A DNA stretch of 64,000 nucleotides from Lepiota brunneoincarnata (lineage: Eukaryota > Basidiomycota > Agaricomycetes > Agaricales > Agaricaceae): NCBI GenBank assembly GCA_023014365.1, contig JAEBUN010000019.1:124001-188000 (forward strand), in the 5' to 3' direction. The notes under the pieces are model-generated. The model had not been told where the DNA came from. It did no database searches and saw only the letters and a list, made by a program, of their open reading frames with translations. The first letter of the stretch is position 1. Each line of letters starts with the position of its first letter. This document shows, in pieces, positions 37,700-49,400 of the stretch. A program made the translations under genes and the position numbers.

Positions 37700-39595
37700 C
37701 GATCCATGTATTTTCGAACTTTGGACTGGCGCAACGACTTTGCCTGCGGTCTTTGGGCGCCATGATCATATCGCTAATTTTATGATAATGGTTCTTCCAG
37801 GCATCTTGCCGGCTATGCGGTGATGCACACCAATGAATATGAACCAACATTTCCCTCACACAGAAGCCCCGTGGAGTCAGAGTAATCACGGACCGCACGG
37901 ATATCGCCACCCACACCACAAATTCTGGGGGGAGGCGACCAAACCTCAGATCAGATACAGTCAGTTCACTAAATAAGCAACTCCTGCGTTCTTGCTGATA
38001 GGTGAATGGTTCTGTATCTCGGCAATGTTCTCGGGCCTCATCCCTCAGATTGGACTGACCACCGGGTACAGAAAGGGTCGTCGTTCACAACTCCTGGCCC
38101 CCAACTGACCGAAGAAAGGTGAGAACGCGAGCTTTCCCATTGCTCGCACTAATCGGAGGTCGGGACTAAAAGAACCACATAGATACATTGAAATAGCCTG
38201 TGGCACAGCCCCGTGGCTTCGCATCAAGGAACCCGACATTTTAATCAACATGGGGATCTCAGGGACAAAATTGGTAAACCGAACATGCAGGGAAGTTGAC
38301 AAGACAGTTTCTGTTTCTTTCACTTGATCTAGTCGTCGTACCCACGATAACAGCAATCCTATCATCGACACTTCCAGCATTCTACTACTCGAGCGAAGAT
38401 ACAGTACACAATCTCTCCTAGCGATTGCAGCTGTTGTATTGGGAATCCATGGGGTTTCGGTAGCTGCGTGTCCGGTGTGCAGAACACTACGTAACTTGTG
38501 TGTGCCCAACCAAACTGATCATTGTCAATGCTGATGTGTAGCATCGGGAAATGCCCGCCATCTTTGCTTCCTCTTGAAATAGTAGCACATGTTACGACGC
38601 CTGATCTTCCTACCACATAACATATCAAGTGACCACTGGAGCTCGTCTACTAGGCGGTGCTTTAGACCTCATCTGTGCTGTGCAAGGAGCAATCGATGCT
38701 GGAATCCTGTACCCATCAACCGAGTCACTAACCACAAATATGTTCCTCGTTCAACTTTTCGAACGTTTTATGGATGGCCGATACCCCGCAAGACGGTATA
38801 TCAAATCCACCTTCCCTCTATGTTGGTTGAAACAAATCATGCCCCGAGTCAGATATGAGTCAGGGGCTTCGCTTGGCAAATGAGCGTGTGGTAGCTCAAT
38901 GCTCTATGGGGGAGGCGAAGCTGATATCGACTAGATGGCATTTCGTGACCGGAATACACCAATATAGGTCCTGGAGCGCATCTTGGACCTACTCCGCACT
39001 CCATAGACATGTCATGAGCTGTATTCATTCATATTCATCATGATATAGAGAACCTAGACTTCCAACTCATCAGTCATAAACTGTTGTGAAATCATGTTCG
39101 CGACCTTCTCCCGGACCCATTTTGTATACACCTTCCCACAGCATCCGTCCCTCATTTAGATATTTGGCGGCTCCCTGTATGAACGCCACTGGAGGAGGCA
39201 TGACCTCATCAAGCAGAACCAAGTCACCTGATCCCAGGGGGGGATGATGTTGATGAGCGCTCAACACACATCAGGGTTCCACCTGGCACCATGATCGCAC
39301 TCTAAGATCATATTAACACAGGATCATAGTCTGTATATGGCTGTCTTCGTTCCAATCTTGGGGGGGGGGGAATCAACCGATTTGGGACAGCAGATGGACT
39401 CGACTTGTAAGAGGAGGAATCTATACGGCAGGTTATACATTCTTCAAGTCGTAGCGACTTCTCTTGTAAAAGGATCAAAATGAACAAAGATAACCGAATC
39501 CCGGTCGCCTACCACCAGTCCCGTCTCGATTAGCCCATCATGATAGGTATCCATGACCGGGTCTTTCCCTCAGTGAAAGATTTTCCGGGACTATC
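37700..39595. other. No supported gene
   Basis: Short frames occur on both strands. The most protein-like is an 84-codon plus-strand frame at 38629-38883, which has no start context, splice partner or known domain. A G10 run lies near 39361. Confidence 0.4.
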
Positions 39596-39597
39596 AT

Positions 39598-40098
39598 TTC
39601 CGTATAGGAAGTTGTCCAGTGCAGATACAGAAGACGTAGGTGAGGAGATAAATCAGAACAGTCTGATGTATCCTAAAATTCCCATAGGAGATGAAAACCA
39701 AAGGATGTGTCAACGAGCACATGCGTTGAGTGTGAGATATCCTGATCACGAAGCCAAAATTCCGTAAAGTTGGCCCAGAGAGCGAGCCCAGTTGAACAAC
39801 TGCAGAGCACTCGACAGGTTGGCATCCAAGCGCCGAGGGTGCGATATTGCACCCAACAGGTTCGCGGTAATCTTGATATGCGGTCTTCATCACGTTCCAT
39901 CCCTCTTGGCTCCACAGAGGAGATACCATTGAGCATCACGCACACATCAGTAGCGTGAACCAATTCGCGAACGTGAATAGCCAATGCACTAAACTTCTTG
40001 AAAGCGAATAGTAGCGAGAAAGATAGCAACGTGACTTCCGGTGGTTGATGCAACAAAAGCAACAGCCAAGCTGATTGTGGTATAGCCAAGAAGGAAAG
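39598..40098 (-). pseudogene. Relic of a third PDR-type ABC transporter (C-terminal part)
   Basis: The minus strand retains pieces of the end of the neighbouring ABC genes in the right order but in shifting frames. There is a block like the TMD2 helix before the exoplasmic loop (plus-strand word TAGCGAGAAAGATAGC shared with copy 2 near 32487), then LGCQPVECSAVVQLGSLSG, then YLLTYVFCICTGQ matching the C-terminus. Sequence between the blocks is missing, so the loop has internal deletions. Homology stops at about 40095, next to the inverted-repeat element at 40100. Confidence 0.8.
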
Positions 40099-40099
40099 C

Positions 40100-40577
40100 A
40101 CCATATGCAATTCACCCAACATAATGTTCGGGCACGTGTTATGCCAGCGATACCTTTTTGGGCTATCACGATGGCCCTTTCTGCTAGCTCAGATCATGGT
40201 ATCCGCAAGGAAATGCCTGCAGACTTAAGACTTAGTGATATGACGCTGTCTGAAGCGAGAGTACCCCCGTTTGTAGTGTATATTTACTAGTGCATTTGAT
40301 GGACCTCCGATTCTGTACTAAGTATTCATTTCTGATGACACTGGTTAGTTAGCCAGAATCCACGATGCCAATGTAACCCATCGTGTTCGCAGCACGTTGC
40401 TTCTCTGCCTTTCCCTTCCCTCGAGCTCATGTCGTTACCCGACGCGTCGCATCCCCTCCACTAAATTTAAAATTACGTCGTGGCTACAGGAGCGCCAGGA
40501 TCTCGCAAGTCGCGACGCAATCATCAATTTCTGGGTAAGACATGTTCAAACATTATGTTGGGTGAATTGCATTTGGT
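40100..40577. mobile_element. MITE-like element with long terminal inverted repeats
   Basis: A perfect 24-bp inverted repeat (40105-40128 and 40549-40572; outer part ATGCAATTCACCCAACATAA) bounds about 470 bp without coding capacity. The similarity extends imperfectly inward (GGGCACGTGTTATGCC versus GAACATGTCTTACCC) and outward by about five bases (ACCA). It sits exactly where homology to the ABC relic ends, so insertion may have helped break that copy. No clear target duplication was found and no transposase is encoded. Confidence 0.55.
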
Positions 40578-41815
40578 AAAATGAGCATGATAGTGACAAC
40601 CCTCGTGAGGCCCCAATTTGTACGAGAGTCGGAGCTCACCCATCAGATACGACCCACAAATAGAATTATCTGTTGGAGCGATAAGCTAGATGGCGAATGA
40701 GAAGGGGTCGAAGTATTTGGATTTGCGGTGGAGTCGTGTACTTCTAGGGTACTGGTCATGTACCACCGTGGCACGTCCTCAGATCGACTGGGACCCAAGT
40801 CCGACTCTCGGTCAGTCAGGCTTACATTTCCCAACAGCTCGTTGGGTCAGGTGCACGGGTGTGTACATACGTAGGGGTTGAAGGGACCAACCCTGATTGA
40901 TTGATCCGCTAGTTTTTTTTTTTGTTGGGTTGTTCGACAGACATCAGGCCCCTTAAATTCGGTGGATTGCCCGAACAATCCGCGCATTCGCAAACCCAGT
41001 TACTAATGCATGTTAGAGATTGGAAAAATTCCTGGTCAGTCTGAGTATAAAATGAGCCTCCGGGTGCATTACGGTCAAATCTACACCACCGTGTGTGAAA
41101 AAGTTTCAAGAATCTACGTTAATACCGAGGGTCCAAGCTTGTCTGACTGAAGTTATCGATACACCAATGCACCATTTTCGTCTACCCCGGAAACAGCCTT
41201 ACTCTCCCCTACTACCCTCCGATTCCCATCTGTCCGGTCTTTCGGAAATAGCCTCAGGCAGCTTTCCGAGCCCTCAGGGCGGGTTTCCGGTTTGGAATCT
41301 GTCCAAGAATGTAAACCAACCTTTGTGGGGTTATTCAGGGGGGCCCTCTGACGCTTCACAGGGAATTGGAGCAGGCGAATTCTGATTCCTACCATATCTC
41401 ACCGTGTCTAGGCCACGTTTTGATTAGCCGGAACCCATTTGGACCCACCAGCGGATAGTATATATGTGATAAGATATTCAGCTGCTTTTCAACACAACAC
41501 CCTCTCTTCTCCTCCAAAATCTGTTACCCAACGGCCTGTGCAACCCGTTGGCGTGCCAATTGACAACTAAGCCCAAAAGGTACTTGTGTATGGATGAACC
41601 TTGCCTATGTCCATTGATTGGAATTCCACCAGTCGGATCACCTCTCACACGTTTGAAGGATGCAACTCCCATACGGCCAAGATCCCCCACCGAGTATGGG
41701 CTGATTTATTTCTGTTCCGAGTCGTTTTCGCTGATGACGTAATGAAGGACCACCCAGGGCCACGGTACAGGGGGCCACCCGGCACCGACCAGGATCACCC
41801 CAGCACGGGCCAGGA
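40578..41815. other. No supported gene
   Basis: Only short frames in changing phases are visible. A T10 run lies near 40914. Confidence 0.4.
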
Positions 41816-42335
41816 ATGACAAGGCGGCACGGGCCAGGAACGACAAGGCACGGACCAGGGAACAGACCCTTGGAAGATGCAGCGCGGGACAGGGAACGGC
41901 GCTCGAGAGATGCAGCACGGGTCAGGGAAAAGCGCTTGAGAGATGCACGGGTCAGGGAACAGCGCTCGGAAGCTACAGCACAGGCCGGGGAAAGGAACTT
42001 GTTAGCTGTAGCACAGGCCAGGAGTTGCCCGGGAAGAGTCCTTGCTCGCTGAAGCACAGGCCAAAGCTGACCGGGTAGAGTCCTTGATCGCTGCAGCACA
42101 GGCCAGAGCTGGCCAGGCAGAGTCCTTCCGCGTTGCAGCACGGGCCAGAGCTGGCCAGGCAGAGTCCTTCCGCGTTGCAGCACAGGCCAGCCAAGCTGCA
42201 GCATGGGCCAGGCAACTGACCAGGGAACGGGCCAAGAAAGCTGCAGTACGGGCCAGGGAAGCTGCGGCACGGATCGGGCCCGCCACAATGATACTTTTTG
42301 TAAGGGGATTACCAACCAACAATTACGACGTATAG
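41816..42335 (+). repeat. Coding minisatellite, 42-bp unit, Ala/Arg/Glu-rich
   Basis: Tandem variants of a GC-rich unit run from about 41816 to 42280. Two units near 42110-42195 are nearly identical, with period 42 bp, for example GCAGAGTCCTTCCGCGTTGC. The period is a multiple of three, and the plus strand is open as AAxARAGQAESFRV repeats (42042-42335), with an upstream block in another frame (41816-42052). The 14-residue unit equals two heptads and would form an alanine-rich coiled coil. No start context or domain was recognised, so whether it is translated is unknown. Confidence 0.6.
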
Positions 42336-44152
42336 ATTGTATATGACTTAGGCCCTGTTCGGCAAGATGGCCTAACGGGTGGTTGCCTAGAGGCGGTCTG
42401 CCAAAATCACGGCCATCAGTGGTCTCTAAGCCAGCCCCGGTTTGCAGGCCATATTGGGTACGAGCCAGGCGTTCGGTAGGAATTTGACGTGTGACATTGC
42501 CGTCACCTGAGACCTACCAGAATCGGTCCTATGAATCGGGGGTACAAAAGAATAGTTATAAGAATCAGTTTCGTTTGTGCACTCGGTACCCATCACGTGT
42601 TTTAGAACCGAGTCTGACACAATAAAAGGATCTGTTTATGGCACAGATCAACTTAAAAGATCTAGAATCTGTTGCAATGACCGAGATAGAATTAGTTTAT
42701 TGTCTCTGTACCTATAATAGATGTTATACACTAATCAGGTTCTATTCAACAATACGCCCAATCTACAGATTATGTCAATGATTCAGAATCGGTAGAGTGT
42801 ACAGATTGAGTGGCCCACGAGTGGGCACGGGAGCGGGCCACTGCTGGAAAGTCATATATGGATGAATTTACGAATCAGTGGCTGGCTAAGATATTTATCT
42901 AAACTGATGTTTGTAGCTAGGTGTACCAAGGGCAAGAATGGCAAGCAATTGTCTACAAAGCTCAAGCTGAGTATTGTGGGTTGTAGTCAGGGATGTCACC
43001 TCTAGGTAATCATTATTTAGAAGTTAATTTTGGGAATAGTTGTGGTATCTTGACAATGTTTTAATGGGGTAGCACTGTTCCAGCTGGTATGGAGGTGCAT
43101 ATGATTGAGCAGGAGTAGATGAAAAACATGCTGAACTATTGGATATATTATAAGAAATCACAGGGGTACTCAGTCCTTGGTTGTGGTGGCTGTTTGCCTG
43201 TATTCTACTGGAAGAAGAGTCTTTCTGCCTGCTGAGTTATTCCAGCATATTTATATGATGCACAGAGGGACCCACCAAATCCTTATAATTGACTTGCAGT
43301 TGGGCTCACAGGGCTTTGGGGTGAGGTGTGGATGTAGTTCCTGGCTATCCATTAATAGGGTTCACCATCCTTCATGTTGGGTGATGCTTGCATGGTGGCA
43401 GGGAGTGAACTGGCAACAGTACAAACCCTGTAGAGTAGAGAGGTGTTTTGGAAGCTGGTTTTGAGCAGTCTCTGAAAAAATACATAACCACTGGTATTAG
43501 CATTAGAAATCCAAGTCAACTTTGGTATTGCTAGTGAGCCAGGAATGGTGAACAACCCTAGATGTAGTGTAGCCATTAACAGAGGATGTACTCATGATCA
43601 GGAAGGCATAGCATCTTATCTTGCCTTTACAGTTCCTGTAACTCCTGTTCATCCCACTACTTGTGCTCAAAATGTCCAGTATATCAGGGTCATTTGGTAC
43701 CCCACTAGTCCTCAACAATACTTATCTTAATTGTTGTTTGTTTGACTGCAATATCAATGCCACTTTTGCCTCGTCCAGGGTTCATTTGGTGGAGAAATCA
43801 TCATTGAGGGTAACTGCCAGCAAGGATAACCTGAGCATTGTAGAAATGGAACAGCCTGCCAGGTACATACATACTACGGGCAGCAGCCAACCTGTAGACT
43901 TTGAGAGAATCTACCATTGGCTAGCCATGATCCCAACCTCACTTGAACATATGCCATTGGATAATGGTCCTGGTACCCAAACCAACTCCAAAGAACATAT
44001 GACATCCACCCTTGGGGAAGAAGACACTTTGAAAGGAGTGTGTCCTGACACATCCAAAATTCTTGTTAGGCATGTGCATGTTCATTTCATGAGCTTACCA
44101 TAATCAGCTCACTCAATTCTGCCCTCTAGTGCTCAAGCAGCTGCCTAGTTGG
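42336..44152. other. CpG-poor decayed DNA
   Basis: Protein-like but broken frames are seen on both strands. One minus-strand run near 43718-43503 contains GVPNDPDILDILSTSSGMN. I cannot assign a family. CpG dinucleotides become rare from about 42.8 kb, and TG/CA are frequent. This is the pre-existing sequence into which the chromovirus at 44158 inserted. Confidence 0.5.
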
Positions 44153-44157
44153 CATAT
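44153..44157. repeat. Target site duplication CATAT, left copy
   Basis: CATAT here and at 53303-53307 flank the element exactly at its TG and CA ends. Confidence 0.9.
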
Positions 44158-44543
44158 TGTTACCTGGGTTAGGGGTTTGCTCTTGAGTAGCATGGTGTTT
44201 CGTGGCAGGATGTCTATACAGACTTGGTCCTGTCCTACTAGGCGTGACTTGGAGATGATGGAGCACTATAGTCCAGCCAGTTTAAGGGCAAAGAGGTATA
44301 GGAGGCAAGAACTGTATAACACTAAGATAAGGATACAAGGTATTGTACTGTATCCTTATATACTTCTAAGTGTGGCTATACTCCTACTGTAATAGTCCTG
44401 GACCAAGGTAACTATGAGTCAGAGATAAGGGACATGAGGCATGTGGTAAGAATCGTCCTTCTGATGTACACTACTGATAGTTTCATAGTGACATGGGAAA
44501 TGTAGTTAAAAATAACTGTCCTTCTGATGGAATTCTGATAACA
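44158..44543 (-). repeat. Chromovirus LTR, left (3' LTR)
   Basis: This 386-bp repeat reads TGTTACCTGGG...CTGATAACA on the plus strand. It matches 52417-53302 without the nested insert, and 63744-64000. Confidence 0.93.
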
Positions 44544-44580
44544 TTAGGTCTGTTTCTAGAGTTGTTTTCCATACAACTTG

Positions 44581-44871
44581 TTAATTTCCTTCTTCCGGGT
44601 ATTTGGCTAAGTAGTTTGGTTTGTAATATTCGATCTGAGTTTGGTCGGTAGAGTCTGGTCTGGGGGGAATGACTGGAGAGAAGGTGGGAGTGGGAGTTCT
44701 GTGGAGATCGAGTATAGTGGCAGTTTCTGGGGATGGGGGTTGTCCTGGATAGAAGATGTCATATAGTAGGCGTCTGAAATGGGGACTCTCTATTCTTTCT
44801 TCTGGTGGGGTGGTTGGGTTTTCTTCAGAAGGAACCGCATGGTTCTCCTGTAATGTTTGATTCGGCCACAT
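44581..44871 (-). CDS. Short Pro-rich ORF next to the 3' LTR
   Basis: This 96-codon frame contains PSEENPTTPPEERIESPHFR and ends 38 bp before the LTR. It overlaps the start of the antisense acidic ORF by 19 bp. No domain is recognised. It may be a last small sense ORF of the element or simply non-stop DNA opposite the antisense gene's leader. Confidence 0.25.
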   Translation of the reverse strand: MWPNQTLQENHAVPSEENPTTPPEERIESPHFRRLLYDIFYPGQPPSPETATILDLHRTPTPTFSPVIPPRPDSTDQTQIEYYKPNYLAKYPEEGN

Positions 44872-45221
44872 CGTTACAAGAATTATTGTTTGACTTTACA
44901 AGATGGGTACAGGAGACTACAGACCAACTACGGACACAAGAATACGAAGACGAGGAAGGGGAATATTATACCGCCATGCAGGACCTGGCAAGAGAAGCAG
45001 GAATGGAGATAACCTTGGAGGATATATTGGAATACCCCGAGGACGAGGAAGATAACCATGGATCAACCGACCCAACCTCCGATACGGATGGAAGCACTGA
45101 GAGAATGGAGAGCGAGAACGAAGAAGACTCCATGGAGATACAATTGGGAGAAGAAGATTATGAGTCAGAGGAAAGCGATGGAACATCGCACAGCAGTAGC
45201 GAGAGTACTGACTCATTGTAA
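44853..45221 (+). CDS. Antisense acidic ORF of the chromovirus
   Basis: ATG 44853 to TAA encodes 122 residues on the strand opposite gag-pol. The N-terminal part is helical (LFDFTRWVQETTDQL, then AMQDLAREAGMEITLEDILE). The rest is an Asp/Glu/Ser tail with runs such as DYESEESDGTS. A second copy with the same reading frame lies at 56462-56855 on the minus strand, in a fragment of a related element. The two copies differ in sequence but keep this protein recognisable, and both fragments also share the downstream TATATAAGG and TTAAAGCCTCAAGCTTTAA hairpin region. It has no known function; a highly acidic protein could bind basic host or Gag proteins, but this is speculation. Confidence 0.6.
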   Translation: MFDSATSLQELLFDFTRWVQETTDQLRTQEYEDEEGEYYTAMQDLAREAGMEITLEDILEYPEDEEDNHGSTDPTSDTDGSTERMESENEEDSMEIQLGEEDYESEESDGTSHSSSESTDSL

Positions 45222-45329
45222 TATAAATAACGCTAGGATGCCATCAGCCAGGATGTGCATCATGGTCAGGACTGCGCACGACCAGTAGAACAGCCAAGTA
45301 ACCTATAATGAGTATATAGCACCTCATAG

Positions 45330-45382
45330 GTATATAAGGCCTGTACAAGTAGAGATTAAAGCCTCAAGCTTTAATCTTAGCA
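45330..45382. promoter_or_regulatory. TATA motif and hairpin inside the chromovirus
   Basis: TATATAAGG is followed about 20 bp later by ATTAAAGCCTCAAGCTTTAAT, an imperfect hairpin. The block recurs in inverted orientation at 56303-56360, where homology begins exactly at AAGATTAAAGC. It could be a promoter or 3'-end signal between the sense ORF and the antisense ORF; the direction is not resolved. Confidence 0.35.
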
Positions 45383-46440
45383 TTCCTCATAGTAGTCGTC
45401 GTGAGTGAGGTCGATGTATCTATGATGAGTTGTGGGAGTGGTTGAGGGATGGGTTGTCGGATTTCTGGAGTAGGGGGCGTGTCGAGTCTTTCGACTTGGG
45501 CATTCGGTCCGTTTATGGCGTGGTTGGAAGACAGCGCAATGGGGACATCTATACTTGATGCAGTCGTATGAGTAATGCCCTGGGGCATATTGCTTGCATC
45601 CGAGGCAAGCGAATTGGAGGCAATCCATGGCCCAGTGTCCTGTGTGCCTGCATTGGATACAGACTGATCTGTCGGTGGTTTGGGGGTTGGTTCGTGAGTG
45701 AACGGGATTGGGGGAGTTCTGAACCGGGACATTGTTACTGGCGACGGTGTGGGTGGTGTCCTTGGTGGGGGTGAGAAGTCTGAAGGGATTTCTGATACTG
45801 GTGGGCTTTCTTCCCTTGTTGGGGATGGTGGTGATGATTGCGGCAGTGGTGTAGTGGTGGGGATGGTTGCGGTGGGGGGCTGCGAGGTATGTACCTCATC
45901 TCATTTGGGTAGGTTCTTCGACACCTCGGACATGAGGCCCGATCTTGAGTGGAGAAGTTGCTCAAGTGATTCTGCCCAGGCACATTGCATATTGTACGCA
46001 GTAGCGAGAGCCTTAGTCTGTCGTACATGGTGGGTATAGTTGTACCAGAGTTGTCGGTCGTATTCTGAAATTGAAGTGTGTTCCAATTTAGTCGTAAAGG
46101 CTCCGTCGGTGGCAGCCTCGCGCAGATCTCCGTCAGAAGGGTGATCTGGTCCATATGATCATACTCCAGCTGTATGGTATCTAAGGGAGGGGGCTGGGGC
46201 GGCTGTTGGTTCTGGGGTGTCATTGGGGTCGGGGGTCTTGTCCCTGAGGGAGGCGTATGTTGTGGCGAAGGTGTGAGAAGGGGTGTAGGGAGACAGGGCC
46301 GGAACGGGAGTTGTCTGAAGTGTAGTATGTTCGACACTTGCATTGTTTATGATGATGACAGGAAGATGATGAGGAAGTTGGCGAGGGTGTTGTTGAAAAA
46401 GGGGGAGTAGTTTGGGGGCAAGTGAGGTCAAGGTTCATGG
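45364..46440 (-). pseudogene. Post-integrase ORF with zinc knuckles
   Basis: After the chromodomain the minus strand continues with about 1 kb of coding-like DNA in shifting frames. The first part is Pro/Thr/Ser-rich. The middle contains SEYDRQLWYNYTHHVRQTKA. The end (about 45675-45480) encodes three Cys-rich modules: CIQCRHTGHWAMDC, a perfect C-x2-C-x4-H-x4-C knuckle, then CLGCKQYAPGHYSYDC, then CPHCAVFQPRHKRTEC. This is separate from the usual zinc knuckle of gag at about 50600. At least one frameshift separates the first and middle parts, so this copy is probably inactive. A nucleic-acid-binding role follows from the knuckles; the ORF is not part of the canonical Ty3 plan. Confidence 0.65.
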
Positions 46441-46446
46441 GCATCT

Positions 46447-49400
46447 TTAAGTACGTTTGGTGTGGGAGCGAAGTTGTCTTTGGTTGGTTCTGGTGGGTTC
46501 CTGTTCTTTCTGGAGAATTCCATAAGCTTCTTTATACTTGGTTAAGTATTCTTCGGCATTTGCGTGGAGTGTTTCATCAGTGATCCATTCGTTCTCCATG
46601 TGGGAGTATCCTTTCCATTTGATGTAGTATTGGAGTTTTCTGCGGTGTTGGCGGTGATTTAGAATAGCTTCTATTTCGTATTCTTCTTCTTCATTGATGA
46701 TGTCTGGTGGTGGTGGAGTTGGATGAGATCCAGTATGCTTCTGTTTTCGGTATATGGGGTTAGAAGGTTTCTGTGGAATACTGGGTGTATTTTCCATTTG
46801 ATTGGAAGTTTTAGTTTGTAGGTGAGTGGCGATAAGACTTCTGAGATAAGGAAAGGTCCTAGTCGTTTTGGGGATATTTTGTTGGAAATGAAGGGGAGTT
46901 TGAGGTTTTTGGCTTCTAGCCATACTTTTTGACATGTTTCAAGGGTTTTGACGGTTCTTCTGGTTCTTTGTTTCATAATATTGGCGGAGAGTTGATGTGC
47001 CACGTGTGCTTCTTTTCTGGCATTATCAAGGAGTCTGATGTGTTCATCTACTGATGGAAAGTTTGATGTTTCCATTACCATGGGTATTGGTGGAGGGTTG
47101 TATCCCATGATTAGTTCAAATGGGGATTTCTGCCTTGAGGCATGTATTTTGGAGTTATGTGCGAACTCGGCAATAGGGAGGGTTTCTGACCAGTCAAGAG
47201 GGTTTCTGGTGCAGTATATGGTGAGGTAGGTTTCGATTTCCTGATTGTATTGTTCAGTGGAACCATCTGTCTGGGGATGGTATGCAGTTGAGAATGCCTG
47301 TTGGATGTTTAGATGTTTGGTTAGTTGTCGGAGGGAGTTGGCAGCGAATCTGGGGTCTTGATCTGATATGATTTTGTCGGGTAATCCGAATCTTGTGAAG
47401 ATCTTTTCTATTAATAATTGTCCAATGTCATCGGCGTTTGATCGATCTGATGTTGGGATGAAAATTACCCCCTTCGTAAGGCCATGGTCCACCACGGACA
47501 ATATCGTGTTATGGCCTGGCACTAGGCGGTAGACCAGGTGATAAGATCCCATGAGATCTGGGCAAATGGGCATTTGGAGGATGATGGCGGGATCGGTTGA
47601 GTTGGTGCGCGGTCCTGGTCTGCATATGATCTTGTGTTGCTGACATTCTGGACAGCCTTTGACATAGTTCTTTATGAACGTCGACATTCCTGGCCAATAT
47701 ACTTCTTTCTTGGCAAGGCGGTATGTTTCCTGTTCTCCAGGGTGGCCATGTGTAGGGTGGTCATGGTATCTTGCGATGACATCGTGTCTGAGTTGGAGGT
47801 CTTCTGGAATAATGACACATTCTTGGAACATGAGGAGTGGACCATTTGAGGTCAGAACTGTTTCGAAGTCTTTATTGGTGGCGTTAGGGATGGGCTTCTT
47901 TCAGGAGTTTGAACGCTTTCGGTGGTTCTAGCGTCAGTATTTGGGTGATTCCATGATTCTTTCTTGAGTTTCCATATCGACAGGTGGCGATAAAGAGGTG
48001 TTCTGGGAGTATTGTGACTAAGTGTTGATCTTCCATGTTGACCGTGGTGACTAAAGAGGTTTTTTGGAAGTATGGTGACATCTTCGTTATCTTTATCCTC
48101 ATCAGGGATGTGGTCTGGACGTCTTGAGAGAGCATCTGGTGCAGGGATCTTTGATCCTGGGACATGTTCTAGTTTGAAGTTGTAGTCGGCAAGGGTCTGT
48201 ACCCATCGTGCTTGTCAGCGGTTAATTTTCTGAGGTTTGAGCCAGTACGTGAGGTTTTGGTGGTCCGTTCTGATATGGACAGTGTGAGGACTGCCAAGAA
48301 GATAGTGGCACCATTCTTTGAGGGCTCGGATAATAGCAAGGAGTTCCCTGTCGTAGATATCGTAGTTGTGTTCTGCTGGTCCAAACGTCTTTGAATAGAA
48401 TGATATGGGTTTCCGTATTCCGTTGATGTCGTGTTGATACAGGACAGCTCCTGATGCAAATTTGGAAGCATCGGCTTCTATTTTGAAGGGTTTTGTGGAA
48501 TCGGGCATGAGGAGTACCAGTTCTTTTAGGAATTTGTTCTTGAGCATTTCGAATGCTTTCTGTTGTTCTTCTTTCCATTCGAATTTGTTTGATTTGGAAA
48601 GGAGTTGGTTCAGGGGTTTGGTGTGGTGGGAGTAGCTGTGGATGAACTTCCGGTAGAAGTTCCAGAATCCAATGAATTTCCGAATGTGTCAGACTGTTTT
48701 TGGCACTGGCCAGTCTTCTATTCCCTTGAGTTTTGCGGGATCCATTTTGATCTTGTCTGGTGTGATGATCATGCTGAGGTATTCAAGTCGTTGCTTGTTG
48801 AACTCGCATTTCTCCGTTTTGAGGTAGAGGTCGTTTTCCTGCAGGATCTGCAGTACTTTCTCCGTAAGTCGGTCGGTGTCTTCCTGGGTTTTACCGTAGA
48901 TTAGGATACCATCCATGTAGATGATGATTCCTCCTTTCTCCATTATTTCAGAGAATAATGTGTCCATCATATGTTGGAACGTCATGGGACTATTGCAGAG
49001 TCCAAAAAACATGACAGTCGGTTTGAAAAGACCCATGGGAGTCTTGAACGCTGCTTTCCATTGATTGCCATCTTTGATTCTGACGTTATTGTATCCTAAG
49101 CAGACGTCGAAGCTTAGTGAAATACTTAGCTCCTTTGAGTTTATCCATGATAGAGGAAATCATGGGAATTGGATAAGCGTTTTTGACAGTATGATCGTTT
49201 AGATAACGATAGTCTTGGCAAGGTCAGAGGTCTCCTCCTTTCTTGGCAACAAAAAAGAAGGGTGATGCCATAGGGGATTTTGAGGGTTGGATGTACCCTT
49301 TTCGGAGGTTTTCATCTATGAATTCTTTTAGCGCTTTTTCTTTGACAGGTGCCACTTGATAAGGTTTCATCGACTTTGCTTCAAATGTCGGTTTTAGTTT

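Noticed and set aside
38629..38883. 84-codon plus-strand ORF with protein-like composition
   Set aside because: No family recognised, no start context, no partner exons; kept only as a note.
42350..42375. GGCCCTGTTCGGC word like hAT or Harbinger MITE ends in plants
   Set aside because: No inverted partner was found nearby, so there is no element boundary to support.
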